A stretch of DNA of 64,000 nucleotides. Source: Pseudomonadota bacterium. GTDB taxonomy: Bacteria > Pseudomonadota > Gammaproteobacteria > Steroidobacterales > SZUA-146. The DNA lies in the NCBI GenBank assembly GCA_039028935.1, contig JBCCHD010000006.1:78019-142018 (forward strand), written 5' to 3'. The position numbers and the translations under genes are program-made. This document shows positions 55,694-64,000 of the stretch, piece after piece; position 1 is the first letter of the stretch; each line of letters begins with the position of its first letter. The notes beneath the pieces are model-generated. The model saw only the letters and a list, made by a program, of their open reading frames with translations. It did not search any database and had not been told where the DNA came from.

Positions 55694-55873
55694 TTAAGCC
55701 GACAGCGGCACCAACCCCAATATTGCAAAACCCAGAAACGCGACACTGCCCCACACCCAGAGCCCCGTTCGAGACCCATCGGCCTTCCAAACGCGCCGAT
55801 ATTGATAGCCCGCGAGCACCGTGATGATGAAGATCGCCACGGCGACAGGTGGCGACAGTCCAGTATCGATCAT
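55694..55873 (-). CDS. Small two-helix membrane protein
   Basis: A 59-residue protein starting MIDTGLSPPVAVAI with two hydrophobic helices (about 7-24 and 39-57) joined by a basic loop (QYRRVWKADGSRTG). GGAA lies before ATG 55873. No family is recognised. It is transcribed away from the CBS gene, with which it shares an 85-bp region. Confidence 0.55.
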   Translation of the reverse strand: MIDTGLSPPVAVAIFIITVLAGYQYRRVWKADGSRTGLWVWGSVAFLGFAILGLVPLSA

Positions 55874-55958
55874 AGGTTCCAACACTTTTCGGATGAATCT
55901 GAAGTCGGTACAGTAACCGAAGACGAGATCATTCGCTTATTCTGTCGGGAGAATCAAC

Positions 55959-56483
55959 GTGCGTGCACCTACCAACTATGCCGGCCCGCGTCGGGAAGAA
56001 GAAAAAGAATCGACCATGAGCCAATCACCGGCCAGCAGCCTGTCTCAGGGACCGGCGACGGTGAAGCACATACTCGAGTCAAAGGGCAACGCGATCTATT
56101 CCGTCAGCCGCGACGATTCGATGAACAAAGCCGTCGAATTGATGAGCGAAAAACGAATCGGCGCCCTGTTGGTGATCGACGATAATGGTCGCCTTGAGGG
56201 CATCCTGTCGGAACGCGACATTGTGCGCAAACTCGCCGAGATTCCCGGCCATGTGCTCAAACAAAAAGTCGATGCGCTAATGACCACGCGCGTGCAATCG
56301 TGCTCACCCAATCATCAACTCTTGGAGGTTCTGAAAGTGATGACCGAGGGGCGTTTTCGCCACATGCCAGTGATGGAAAACGATCACCTGCTCGGCATTA
56401 TCACGATCGGCGATGTGGTGCATCAACGTCTGGGCGAACTGGAACACGAAGCGATCAAGATGAAACAGATGATCGTCGGTTGA
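55959..56483 (+). CDS. Two-CBS-domain protein
   Basis: The 174-residue product is made of a short basic tail and two CBS domains. The first (about 45-95) contains AIYSVSRDDSMNKAVELMSE and RLEGILSERDIVRKL. The second (about 105-165) contains SCSPNHQLLEVLKVMTE and LLGIITIGDVVHQRL. Such pairs bind adenosine nucleotides and usually sense energy state. No attached enzyme domain is present. GTG 55959 has GGGAG upstream. ATG 56016 is an alternative that would remove 19 residues. Confidence 0.85.
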   Translation: MRAPTNYAGPRREEEKESTMSQSPASSLSQGPATVKHILESKGNAIYSVSRDDSMNKAVELMSEKRIGALLVIDDNGRLEGILSERDIVRKLAEIPGHVLKQKVDALMTTRVQSCSPNHQLLEVLKVMTEGRFRHMPVMENDHLLGIITIGDVVHQRLGELEHEAIKMKQMIVG

Positions 56484-56579
56484 GATGCGCACGATTCGGG
56501 TCTGACAACGCGCGTCCATATCCATGTCGTCTGCGCCGCGCAGCGCGACGGCTCCCTCGACGTGTTAGAGTCGATCAAT

Positions 56580-56611
56580 AAAAAAAGGCGACCGGTCGGT
56601 CACCTTTTTTT
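56580..56611. terminator. Bidirectional intrinsic terminator
   Basis: An A7 run, the stem GGCGACC / GGTCACC with a GGTC loop and one internal mismatch, and a T7 run. It lies between two convergent genes (the CBS protein and the lipoprotein at 56683), so it can end both transcripts. Confidence 0.87.
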
Positions 56612-56682
56612 GGTCCCTCAATCGTCTTCGTTAACGTTTGCGACACACCTTCGATGCGTCCATAACGTCGGGTCTTACCAAA

Positions 56683-57981
56683 CTAGCTCGATGACCAAGT
56701 CCCAACCGTCAACTGCGGGAACTGACCATCAAATCGGGTGATCGACAGCACGCTGGCACCGTCGTCAAGATTGATCAGCTCCAACGTACGCCCAGTGTTC
56801 GGCCAGGCGATGTTGAGATGCCCCGCTTCATCGATCGACCACGTAAACGCGGTCTGCTGATCACCACTGGTTGAAAAGCCAACACCATCGGTCTGCAGTG
56901 TCAGCCGGTCATTTACATTGCGCGGATCGGCGAACTGACCGACGACCGCCGCCTGGGCAAACGCACCACCAAAACCGTACTTCGTCACGGTCGACGCAAT
57001 GCGTGGCTGATTGCCTAACGAGTTGTCGGTAACGATCTGCAAAGAGCGATCGGTGCTGCTCAACAGGGTGAGTGTGTCGCGAGAGTCGTTAACGTCAAAG
57101 TAACGCAGCTCAATCGCGCCAGACTCGGTTATGGACCAACTCGGAATCGTAGAAAACGCCTGGTCGGCAAAATAATCGACCAGCGCCGTGCCCGTGCCGA
57201 ACATCGCATAGATGTAGCGATTTTCAGACGACACATAGACCCCTTGCGCGTCGTCAGCCGAGAACAGCAGCGTCGCATGACCGTCGGTCAGCAGCTTCGC
57301 TTGCGCTTGTGCCAGTATTCCTGGCGACAACAGCTCGACATCACTCTCAAAGGTTGATGTGCCTGCCGCGATGGAACGCGCCAATGCCAATGTATCGGCG
57401 TAACCACTTGGCAGGGTATTACCACCCAGATTTTCGACAACAATCTTGATGGCCGAGGCCAGCTCCAATAACTCGGTCGCGTCAACTTGCGACGACAGCG
57501 AAACAAATTCGTCAAATGACTCTACGTTCCCGTCCAGTGCCAGACGCTCGGTAAGTACTTGCTTGGCCGTCGTGATATTCGTGATTTTGACACTATTGAC
57601 CACGTCATTCCGCGCCAGCTCGACACAGCCTTCAAACGTGTCCAGTGTTGCCGTCAGTCGCACACCGTTGGCCGCATCATACGCCGTGCCTTTGACCAGG
57701 GCACTTGGGTTTTGCGAATCGATACGCACCTGAAATTCACCGAGGGATCCGGTGGGCACACTACTGCTAAACTCGGTATTGCCGACCGAAATCATAACGT
57801 CGGCGTTGACAATCGGGTCATCGGTAACCAAACCGCTCAAGGTAAGCGCGGTCACTGTCTCTCCCGTCGGGATGTTCGCCTCGCCTGTCGCTGGAAGTTC
57901 CGTTCCGGAACCGCCGCAGCCGACGAGCAAGAAGCTCCCCACCAGCGCCACAGCCGCGCCCCGATTCAATGAGCAATTCAT
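56683..57981 (-). CDS. Hypothetical lipoprotein, beta-rich
   Basis: The 432-residue product (from ATG 57981, with AAGGAG upstream) has a lipoprotein signal ending FLLVGC, then a Gly/Ser linker. A region with a carboxypeptidase-like or Ig-like beta domain follows (ALTLSGLVTDDPIVNADVMI, residues about 42-61). A helical middle (about 130-230) and a C-terminal beta-rich half with repeated pieces (TSGDQQTAFTWSIDEAGHLNIAW, SGAIELRYFDVND) come next. No family is recognised. It is probably anchored to the outer membrane. Confidence 0.75.
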   Translation of the reverse strand: MNCSLNRGAAVALVGSFLLVGCGGSGTELPATGEANIPTGETVTALTLSGLVTDDPIVNADVMISVGNTEFSSSVPTGSLGEFQVRIDSQNPSALVKGTAYDAANGVRLTATLDTFEGCVELARNDVVNSVKITNITTAKQVLTERLALDGNVESFDEFVSLSSQVDATELLELASAIKIVVENLGGNTLPSGYADTLALARSIAAGTSTFESDVELLSPGILAQAQAKLLTDGHATLLFSADDAQGVYVSSENRYIYAMFGTGTALVDYFADQAFSTIPSWSITESGAIELRYFDVNDSRDTLTLLSSTDRSLQIVTDNSLGNQPRIASTVTKYGFGGAFAQAAVVGQFADPRNVNDRLTLQTDGVGFSTSGDQQTAFTWSIDEAGHLNIAWPNTGRTLELINLDDGASVLSITRFDGQFPQLTVGTWSSS

Positions 57982-58586
57982 CTCTGTCTCCTTGACACCT
58001 TTGGTGCCGTATTGACAGCGAGCACAACCGCACATGCGTGTATGGGCGGCGGACTCGTTGCTACACTCGTTCAGGACAGATTGGCGCAGGCCGGTGGATG
58101 ACTCCGGGTCTCAGTTTTACCCAGAGGGTCTCGGGTGACGAGGCAGTATTGGCCACATCACGCATCGAGACAGTGTCACTGGCAACCCCGCTGTCGGCGT
58201 TTGCCGACCGGTGGCTTTGCGTGGCCTTGTCGCAACGGCCTTGCCCTGATCAGTGAGCGAGCGAGCGTGACTCGCTGCTGCCTCATCGTTCTGTTGAAAT
58301 TAGACCCTCACCGACGCCCTACTTCTGTGAACCACGTATCAATAAGACGCGGTTAAATGCGCGTTGAGAGCCAATTTGGCGGGGTATTGCGCAATAGTGA
58401 GAAGTCACCTGACCGGTCACAAAAATTCGTATTCCAGACGGTAATTTGACAGAATAAGGGTGGATAAAGTGCTGCGCTGACGAGAGCTTACGCCAGTCCT
58501 TCGCGGGTGTGTAAGCCCGTCTGGCGAACAGCCTGGTAGACCTGTTGGCAAATCAGCTCAATCAAGCTTTGGGGAGCTTGGACGCT
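57982..58586. other. Intergenic region before the DUF11/OmpA-like giant gene
   Basis: A gap of about 605 bp. The left 250 bp hold short open frames without ribosome sites. The right part has the TTGACA-like hexamer at 58446 without a matching -10 box, the pseudoknot-capable segment at 58486-58525, and the ribosome site GGGGAG at 58571. No tRNA or known riboswitch was recognised. Confidence 0.55.
58486..58525 (+). other. Pseudoknot-capable leader element
   Basis: GCTTAC (58486-58491) can pair with GTAAGC (58511-58516), and GCCAG (58492-58496) can pair with CTGGC (58521-58525). The pairs interleave, as in an H-type pseudoknot. It ends 61 nt before the giant gene's ATG. Pairing is seen in sequence; function is inferred. 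Confidence 0.35.
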
Positions 58587-61500
58587 ATGGGTTACGCGAA
58601 CAACAATAAACACTACCAACACGGCCTGGTTGCCGCCTTCCGTGCCGGCTTCGCCTGCGCCTTACTTGTGGTGTCGCTGTGCGTCGGCATCACCGCACAC
58701 GCTGCGCCGTTTGTTCTAGACTGGGACACCGAAACCTGGTTACCCGAAGGCAACACCAACCTCTCCCAAACGTACACGGTGGGCGGCCGACCCATCGTCG
58801 TCACATTTGGCGGCAACACGCCATTTCTTGACCAAACACCGGGCTTTACATCGCCAGCACTGAGCAGCGTCAATACCGGCGGATTGAATCCCGCGGAACA
58901 AAGTCTAGCCGTCTCGACTAATTATTTGGATAACACCGACAACGCCGTAACGGTGACGTTTGATCTCTCCGCGTTTCGCGGTGGCGTCTCCGATCTCTCG
59001 TTTTCGATTTTCGATCTCGATTTTGCTCCTGCGTTTATTGACGAAGTGACGGTCACGGCTACCCTCACGGACGGCTCCATCGTCGATCCCACAACGTTAA
59101 CGGGATCACCGGCGAACACCATCACCAACAGCAACACGATCACCGGAACCGGTCCGTCGCCGACGACCAGTGCAAACGGCAACGCCACGTTCGCGTTTGG
59201 GCAGAGCGGTATCACGCAAATTAACTTGATCTATCGCAACGTGACCGCGGCTGTGCCTAATTTTCAGTGGATCCATATTCACGACGTCAATTTTCAAGCC
59301 GCGCAAGCCGATATTTCTCTGATTAAAGATGTCGACAATGCAACACCCAGCGTAGGCACCGACGTCACGTACACCATCACCGTCACCAATGATGGGCCCG
59401 ATGTCGGTACGGGATTGGTGGTTACCGACCAACTTCCCGCCGGATTGACGTACGTCAGCGACAACGGCGGGGGCGCTTACGACAACCTTACCGGCGAGTG
59501 GACCATCGGCTCACTGCCGGTCGGCGCGAGCACCAGCTTACAAATTACCGCAACCGTAAATGCCACCGGGCCGTACGACAATGTGGCGGAGCTGACCGAA
59601 GCCACGACTGACGACCTAGACTCGACCCCGGGGAATAACGATCCGACGGAGGACGATCAGGACAACGCACTCATCACGCCGCTCACTCAGGCGGATTTGA
59701 GCCTCGACAAAACGGTCGATCAACCGGAACCGCTTGTGGGTGATAACGTCACGTTTACGCTCACATTAACCAACGATGGGCCCGCCGACACGACAGGCGT
59801 GACTGTCGCCGACACGCTGCCGAGCGGCTTTCAGTTCGTGTCGTCCACACCCTCGGTTGGCAGTTACGACGATGGTACCGGCATCTGGACCGTGGGCGCA
59901 CTGGCCGCGGGCGCTGTAGAAACACTGCAAATAGTCGCCACGACGCTCGCAACCGGTGACCACACCAACGTAGCGGAGGTCGCCACGTCCGATGTATTCG
60001 ACCCAGACTCCACACCCGGCAACAACGACCCCTCGGAAGATGACCAATCAAGCGCCGTGGTCACGCCGCTGCTAATTGGCTTGGCCAAAAGTGTGTCAGC
60101 TGGCCCCATTAACAATGGCGACGGTACCTTTACCCTTGTTTATTCGCTGATCGCCGAAAACATGGGCGCTGCCGACTTAAGCAACGTGCAGATCGTTGAC
60201 GACCTCGCTGTCACGTTTGCCGGCGCCGTGTCGTTTACGGTAGACGGCACCAGCAGCGTCGACTTTACGGTCAATCCGGCGTTTGATGGACAGGTCAACA
60301 CCAATGTGCTGACCGGACTCGATGCGCTGCCTATTGGACAGAACGGCAGCGTGCAACTCACAGTGACCGTCGAGCCGGGCGGCAATTTGGGCCCGTATAA
60401 CAACACCGCCACTGTGACAGCGACCGGACCGGGCGGTACGCCGGTGACCGATGTGTCACAGCAAGGTGTTGACCCAGACCCAGACAACGATGGCGATCCG
60501 CGTAATAACAACGATCCTACGCCGACGAGCTTCGCCGAAAGTCCGATCATCGGATTAGCTAAGCGCGTCAGCACCGTGCCCGTGAGCAACGGCGCGGGCG
60601 GCTTCGACTTGTCCTACACAGTGTTCGCGGAGAATCTTGGCGATGTACCGCTGGCGCAGCTCCAGATTACGGACAATATCGCACAGACGTTTGCAGGTGT
60701 AATCGATGTCACGGTGAACGCCGTGACCAGTGCAGACTTTACCATCAATCCAAACTATGACGGCACCCTGGAACAAAACCTCCTGCTGGGAACCGATACC
60801 CTCCCCGTCGGTGGCAGTGGTGAACTGGTTATCGATGTGACCGTCACGCCGGACACCAACTTGGGCCCGTTCGACAACACCGCCATCGTGAGCGGCGTGT
60901 CGCCGGCCGGCACCCCTGTTAGTGATCAATCCACCGACGGCGCACTGACCGATCCCGACGGTGACGGCAACCCGGGTAACAACTCCGTTCCGACCCCGGT
61001 GAGTTTCAGTGAGAACCCGGTGATCGGTACAGCCAAAGTGGTTACAGGCACGCCCATTAACAACGGGGATGGCACGTTCTCCGTGAGCTACGACATCCGC
61101 GTTGAGAACTTTGGCGATGTGCCTTTATCTGGCGTTCAAATTACCGATGACTTCTCCGCCACGTTCCCAGCACCGGCTGTATTCGCCATTCAATCGGTGA
61201 CCAGTACCGACCTCGCGGTCAATCCCGCCTTCGATGGCCGGGCTGATACGAATCTACTGCTGGGCAATGATCAGCTCGTGGTCGGCAGCAGCGGCACCGT
61301 CAGTGTGGTCTTGCTGATCACACCCGGCGATGCGCTGGGCACCTTCAACAATACCGCGGTCGGCAGTGGCACAAGCCCTGTCGGCACGCCTGTGCAGGAC
61401 GATTCAAATGACGGCGTCGACCCCGACCCGGACAACGACGGCAACCCGCTCAACAACAACACACCCACGCCGGTCACACTGGCTGAAGCACCCGCAATCG

Positions 61501-63389
61501 GTTTGGCGAAACGGGTAACCGCTGAGCCCGTCTTCAATAACAACGGCACATTCACGTTTAGTTACACGATGGTGGCGACCAACTTTGGCGACGTCACGCT
61601 CAACGCCATTCAGATTACCGATGATTTGGCCACGGTATTCGCCCAGGCGGGCAGCATGGTTGTGAACGCCGTGAATAGCGCGGATTTCTCGGTCAATAAT
61701 GCGTTCGACGGCAATACCGATACCAATCTGCTCAGTGGCACCGACTCGTTAGCCCCAGGCGCCAGTGGCGAACTCACCGTGACCCTCACTGTTGCACCAG
61801 GCACTTTTGGTGGTCCTTACCTCAATACAGCAATTGCCGAGGGCACCTCCCCGGGCAACGCCACTGTCAACGATACCTCTACTGACGGTATTGATCCCGA
61901 CCCCGACGGCGACGGCGATCCGGGTAACAACAGTGATCCCACGCCCGTGTCATTCGCGCTGCCTGAAATCGTGGTGAGCAAACGCGCCGATCCCACGTCC
62001 ACAACGGTGGGTGGTCTTGTGCGTTACACCGTAACGGTCGAGAACCGAGGCGGCGCAGCGCTTAACAACATTACGCTACAAGACTTGATCCCCGCTGGAT
62101 TTACGTACGCGCAAGGTTCGGCCAGTTATGTCGGCAGCGGTGATCTCGAAATCAGCGGCCAGCGTCCGGTAAATTTCGGCGGCATCGACTTGGCCGCAGG
62201 CGAATCGGGCACCCTAACCTACGTCCTGCGCGTGGGTGCAGGTGTCGTGCAAGGTGACTACCCCAACATCGTCACGCCGTTCGCTCTTGATGAACCGGTA
62301 GGCAATTCCGCCACCGCCACGGTGCGCGTAACGGCCGATCCTGATTTTGAAGAAACCACCATCATCGGCAAAGTGTTTGCCGACCACAACGAAGACGGGT
62401 ATCAAGATGAGAACGAAGTCGGTATACCTGGCGTTCGGCTGGCTACCGTTGAAGGCCTCATCATCGAGACCGATGCGGAAGGACGCTACCACATTGCAGG
62501 CGTGGAAGGCGGCTTCCGCGAGCGTGGACGCAACTTTATCGTAAAGGTTGACCCAGCTACTCTGCCACCCGGCAGCGAATTCACCACCGAGAACCCGCGC
62601 GTCAAACGCATCACACAAGGTCTGCTGAATCGCTTTGACTTTGGCGTCAAGATGCCGGCCATCCAAACCGAGCGTGTGGGACGCGTTAAAGTGAAACTGG
62701 CCGAGATCTTTTTCCAGCCCAACTCCGCGGAAGTGAACCCCGAGTTCGCCCCCGCCATTGCAGAGCTTGCGCAGCTTCTTAAAGATCACGGTGGCGGCAT
62801 TTTGTACATCGACGGCAATGCCGATCCGTGCGGACCACCCACACCGGCAAGAACCTATTCGGAAACCGAAACGCTGAGCTACTCGTTCACACCCAAATTT
62901 GGCGTACGCATCGCGGCGCTTAGCGACGCCGATAAAGCCCAAATCGATTCGGAGCTCGCTTCGTGGCGTGGCGCCAAAGACGTCTCTATTCTGTCGATCG
63001 GTCACACCTCTACGGTGCGCATCGCGCCGGAGAATCGACACGAATTTGCCGACAACTACGTGCTCGGTCAGGCCCGCGCCGAAACCGTCGCTGGCTACGT
63101 GCGCCGCTCACTGGGGCTTGACACATCCAGCGTGCAAGCCATTAGCCGGGGACCCGATGAACCGGTGGCCACTAACGCTACCGCCGAAGGCCGCGCAAAA
63201 AACCGGCGCGTGGAACTGATAATGAGCGGCGCCCGACTCAGTGCACTGGTCGAACCACCCCGTCAACCCGACTGTGATGCGCTGTTGGGCAAGCGTCGTG
63301 CTGATCGAGTTTGGCAGCAGCTACAGCCGCTAATCGGCGACGATCTTATTAACCAAGTCGACGTTCTGCCACATCCGCCGCCTCAATAA
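58587..63389 (+). CDS. Giant DUF11-repeat/OmpA-like surface protein
   Basis: The product is 1,600 residues. In order it has a signal peptide (about 1-40), an uncharacterised N-terminal domain (40-241), two DUF11 domains (242-369 and 370-496), four tandem repeats of about 158 residues (497-1127), a third DUF11 (1128-1258), an SdrD-B-like Ig domain (about 1259-1360, KVFADHNEDGYQDENEVG) and an OmpA-like peptidoglycan-binding domain (about 1367-1550, EGRAKNRRVELI). Acidic linkers such as DPDPDNDGDP resemble calcium-binding type-3 repeats. It is likely exported and anchored to peptidoglycan or the outer membrane as a long stalk or adhesin. ATG 58587 is chosen for GGGGAG upstream. Confidence 0.87.
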   Translation: MGYANNNKHYQHGLVAAFRAGFACALLVVSLCVGITAHAAPFVLDWDTETWLPEGNTNLSQTYTVGGRPIVVTFGGNTPFLDQTPGFTSPALSSVNTGGLNPAEQSLAVSTNYLDNTDNAVTVTFDLSAFRGGVSDLSFSIFDLDFAPAFIDEVTVTATLTDGSIVDPTTLTGSPANTITNSNTITGTGPSPTTSANGNATFAFGQSGITQINLIYRNVTAAVPNFQWIHIHDVNFQAAQADISLIKDVDNATPSVGTDVTYTITVTNDGPDVGTGLVVTDQLPAGLTYVSDNGGGAYDNLTGEWTIGSLPVGASTSLQITATVNATGPYDNVAELTEATTDDLDSTPGNNDPTEDDQDNALITPLTQADLSLDKTVDQPEPLVGDNVTFTLTLTNDGPADTTGVTVADTLPSGFQFVSSTPSVGSYDDGTGIWTVGALAAGAVETLQIVATTLATGDHTNVAEVATSDVFDPDSTPGNNDPSEDDQSSAVVTPLLIGLAKSVSAGPINNGDGTFTLVYSLIAENMGAADLSNVQIVDDLAVTFAGAVSFTVDGTSSVDFTVNPAFDGQVNTNVLTGLDALPIGQNGSVQLTVTVEPGGNLGPYNNTATVTATGPGGTPVTDVSQQGVDPDPDNDGDPRNNNDPTPTSFAESPIIGLAKRVSTVPVSNGAGGFDLSYTVFAENLGDVPLAQLQITDNIAQTFAGVIDVTVNAVTSADFTINPNYDGTLEQNLLLGTDTLPVGGSGELVIDVTVTPDTNLGPFDNTAIVSGVSPAGTPVSDQSTDGALTDPDGDGNPGNNSVPTPVSFSENPVIGTAKVVTGTPINNGDGTFSVSYDIRVENFGDVPLSGVQITDDFSATFPAPAVFAIQSVTSTDLAVNPAFDGRADTNLLLGNDQLVVGSSGTVSVVLLITPGDALGTFNNTAVGSGTSPVGTPVQDDSNDGVDPDPDNDGNPLNNNTPTPVTLAEAPAIGLAKRVTAEPVFNNNGTFTFSYTMVATNFGDVTLNAIQITDDLATVFAQAGSMVVNAVNSADFSVNNAFDGNTDTNLLSGTDSLAPGASGELTVTLTVAPGTFGGPYLNTAIAEGTSPGNATVNDTSTDGIDPDPDGDGDPGNNSDPTPVSFALPEIVVSKRADPTSTTVGGLVRYTVTVENRGGAALNNITLQDLIPAGFTYAQGSASYVGSGDLEISGQRPVNFGGIDLAAGESGTLTYVLRVGAGVVQGDYPNIVTPFALDEPVGNSATATVRVTADPDFEETTIIGKVFADHNEDGYQDENEVGIPGVRLATVEGLIIETDAEGRYHIAGVEGGFRERGRNFIVKVDPATLPPGSEFTTENPRVKRITQGLLNRFDFGVKMPAIQTERVGRVKVKLAEIFFQPNSAEVNPEFAPAIAELAQLLKDHGGGILYIDGNADPCGPPTPARTYSETETLSYSFTPKFGVRIAALSDADKAQIDSELASWRGAKDVSILSIGHTSTVRIAPENRHEFADNYVLGQARAETVAGYVRRSLGLDTSSVQAISRGPDEPVATNATAEGRAKNRRVELIMSGARLSALVEPPRQPDCDALLGKRRADRVWQQLQPLIGDDLINQVDVLPHPPPQ
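60075..61967 (+). repeat. Four tandem 474-bp coding repeats in the giant gene
   Basis: Units begin at 60075, 60549, 61023 and 61497, spaced exactly 474 bp (158 codons) each; the last is 471 bp. Each starts with an IG[LT]AK motif, includes an NPAFDG- or N-Y/AFDG-like segment about 60 residues in, and ends with an Asp/Asn-rich linker and an N-x-PTP motif. Amino-acid sequences have clearly diverged, so these are old duplications. Confidence 0.87.
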
Positions 63390-63468
63390 GTCGGTCGCAG
63401 CGCCCTCTCACGTTAAGTAGCAGGCGCGGCGCCTAGTCGTCGTTGCGTGACACCGGCTGGAAGAACAC

Positions 63469-64000
63469 TTATTGGTTGGGTTGCGCCGCGACTCGCTCAG
63501 CAAACTCCATGGCCATCTGATCAATCTTTGGCATTAGATCAATCATCTGCTGTTGAGTCAGTTTGCTGACTTCCTGCATGATAATCGGCATTCTCTCTAC
63601 CGTGAGCTGACCCACAGGCGTCTTATAAAACTCAACAATCTGATAGATTTCTGTTTCAGAAAACGCCTTTGCGTAAATTTGCACCATGGGCTCTTTCATT
63701 GCCTCATAACTGATCATTTCTCGAATAAGATCGCTAATATCGAGAATAAAAAGATCAAACTCCTTCCTCATCTCCTTGGTCATCTCGAACTCGCCGCCAG
63801 CCGACTGGCGTAGTCCAACCTCGACCATCTCTTTCATTTGCGCATGAACGGCGTCTTCAGACTGAGAAAGAAGCTGTTCGGTTTGGGTGATCTCCAGTAG
63901 TTGGATGATTGCAGCCCGATGCGACGTGTCGACTGCCGCGGCCTGGAACGTGATCGCTAGGCAAAAAAGAATACAGAGTCGCGTTTTTTTAAAAAAAAAA
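63469..64000 (-). CDS. DUF2059-family secreted protein (5' end outside window)
   Basis: The minus-strand frame runs open from the right edge to the stop at 63469. The last visible N-terminal residues look like a signal peptide (KKTRLCILFCLAITFQAAA), so the start codon is probably only a few codons beyond the window. The mature part has the DUF2059 pattern: a helical segment (HRAAIIQLLEITQTEQLLSQ), then YAKAFSETEIYQIVEFYKTP (about 105 residues after the signal). The family is periplasmic and of unknown function. Confidence 0.82.
   Translation of the reverse strand, partial: FFFKKTRLCILFCLAITFQAAAVDTSHRAAIIQLLEITQTEQLLSQSEDAVHAQMKEMVEVGLRQSAGGEFEMTKEMRKEFDLFILDISDLIREMISYEAMKEPMVQIYAKAFSETEIYQIVEFYKTPVGQLTVERMPIIMQEVSKLTQQQMIDLMPKIDQMAMEFAERVAAQPNQ

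Noticed and set aside
58446..58474. Sigma-70 promoter with TTGACA before the giant gene
   Set aside because: No -10 hexamer lies at 16-18 bp spacing. The nearest AT-rich hexamer is only 11 bp away.
60075..61967. Possible CRISPR or mobile repeat array
   Set aside because: The repeats are in-frame coding units of 474 bp with diverged DNA, so they are protein-domain duplications.
62214..63041. 275-residue open frame on the minus strand
   Set aside because: It lies antisense to the DUF11/OmpA giant gene, has no ribosome site or recognisable motif, and follows the codon periodicity of the plus-strand gene.

Overview
The window reads as chromosomal DNA from a motile, respiring, Gram-negative gammaproteobacterium, most likely marine. 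The signs are a sigma-54/sigma-28 two-tier flagellar cluster, a Na+-translocating NADH:quinone reductase (Nqr), a TonB-dependent receptor next to a Tat-exported sulfatase, a Na+/solute symporter and HutX-type heme use. No species can be named from the sequence. No rRNA, tRNA, CRISPR array, insertion sequence or phage gene was seen.

Layout. (1) 1-10.3 kb: flagellar rod/hook operon flgBCDEFGHIJ on the minus strand, reading off the left edge, with a perfect sigma-54 promoter. Divergent from it are flgA, then flgM-flgN behind a near-perfect sigma-28 promoter, then an SprA-type putative metalloprotease. (2) 10.6-26.6 kb: a catabolic region with a TonB receptor, a sulfatase, two SnoaL-fold proteins, a bicupin, an amidohydrolase/lactonase, a Na+ symporter, an HpcH/HpaI aldolase, a MetE-like zinc methyltransferase, a histidinol-dehydrogenase-family enzyme, an SDR and a LacI-family regulator. 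An identical 20-bp element lies before the TonB receptor and between the bicupin and SnoaL genes, and a palindromic relative lies between the dehydrogenase and SDR genes. These appear to be operators of one LacI regulon. (3) 26.6-38.8 kb: a tight eight-gene type IV pilus/type II secretion-like operon (pilin, ATPase, platform protein, long pseudopilin, PilM-PilN fusion, PilO, PilP/GspC, secretin), followed by a secreted patatin-like protein and a lipoprotein alpha/beta hydrolase that could be its cargo. A consensus CRP/Vfr site lies upstream. (4) 39.2-43.2 kb: an overlapping ThDP-enzyme/aldehyde-dehydrogenase pair and an orphan lipoprotein. (5) 43.6-47.2 kb: heme uptake (hmuTUV) and handling (hutX, an IsdG-type heme monooxygenase). 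(6) 48.3-55.6 kb: nqrABCDEF with the maturation genes apbE and nqrM placed divergently. (7) 55.7-64 kb: small membrane and CBS proteins, an orphan lipoprotein, a 1,600-residue DUF11-repeat/OmpA-like surface protein with four equal-length tandem repeats, and a DUF2059 protein cut by the right edge.

The genes together suggest an organism that swims, probably makes a second pilus- or secretion-type machine, imports a sulfated or otherwise modified organic substrate under repressor control, and runs sodium-based energetics. The most novel parts are the LacI regulon, whose substrate is unknown, and the hybrid pilus/secretion operon with candidate effectors.
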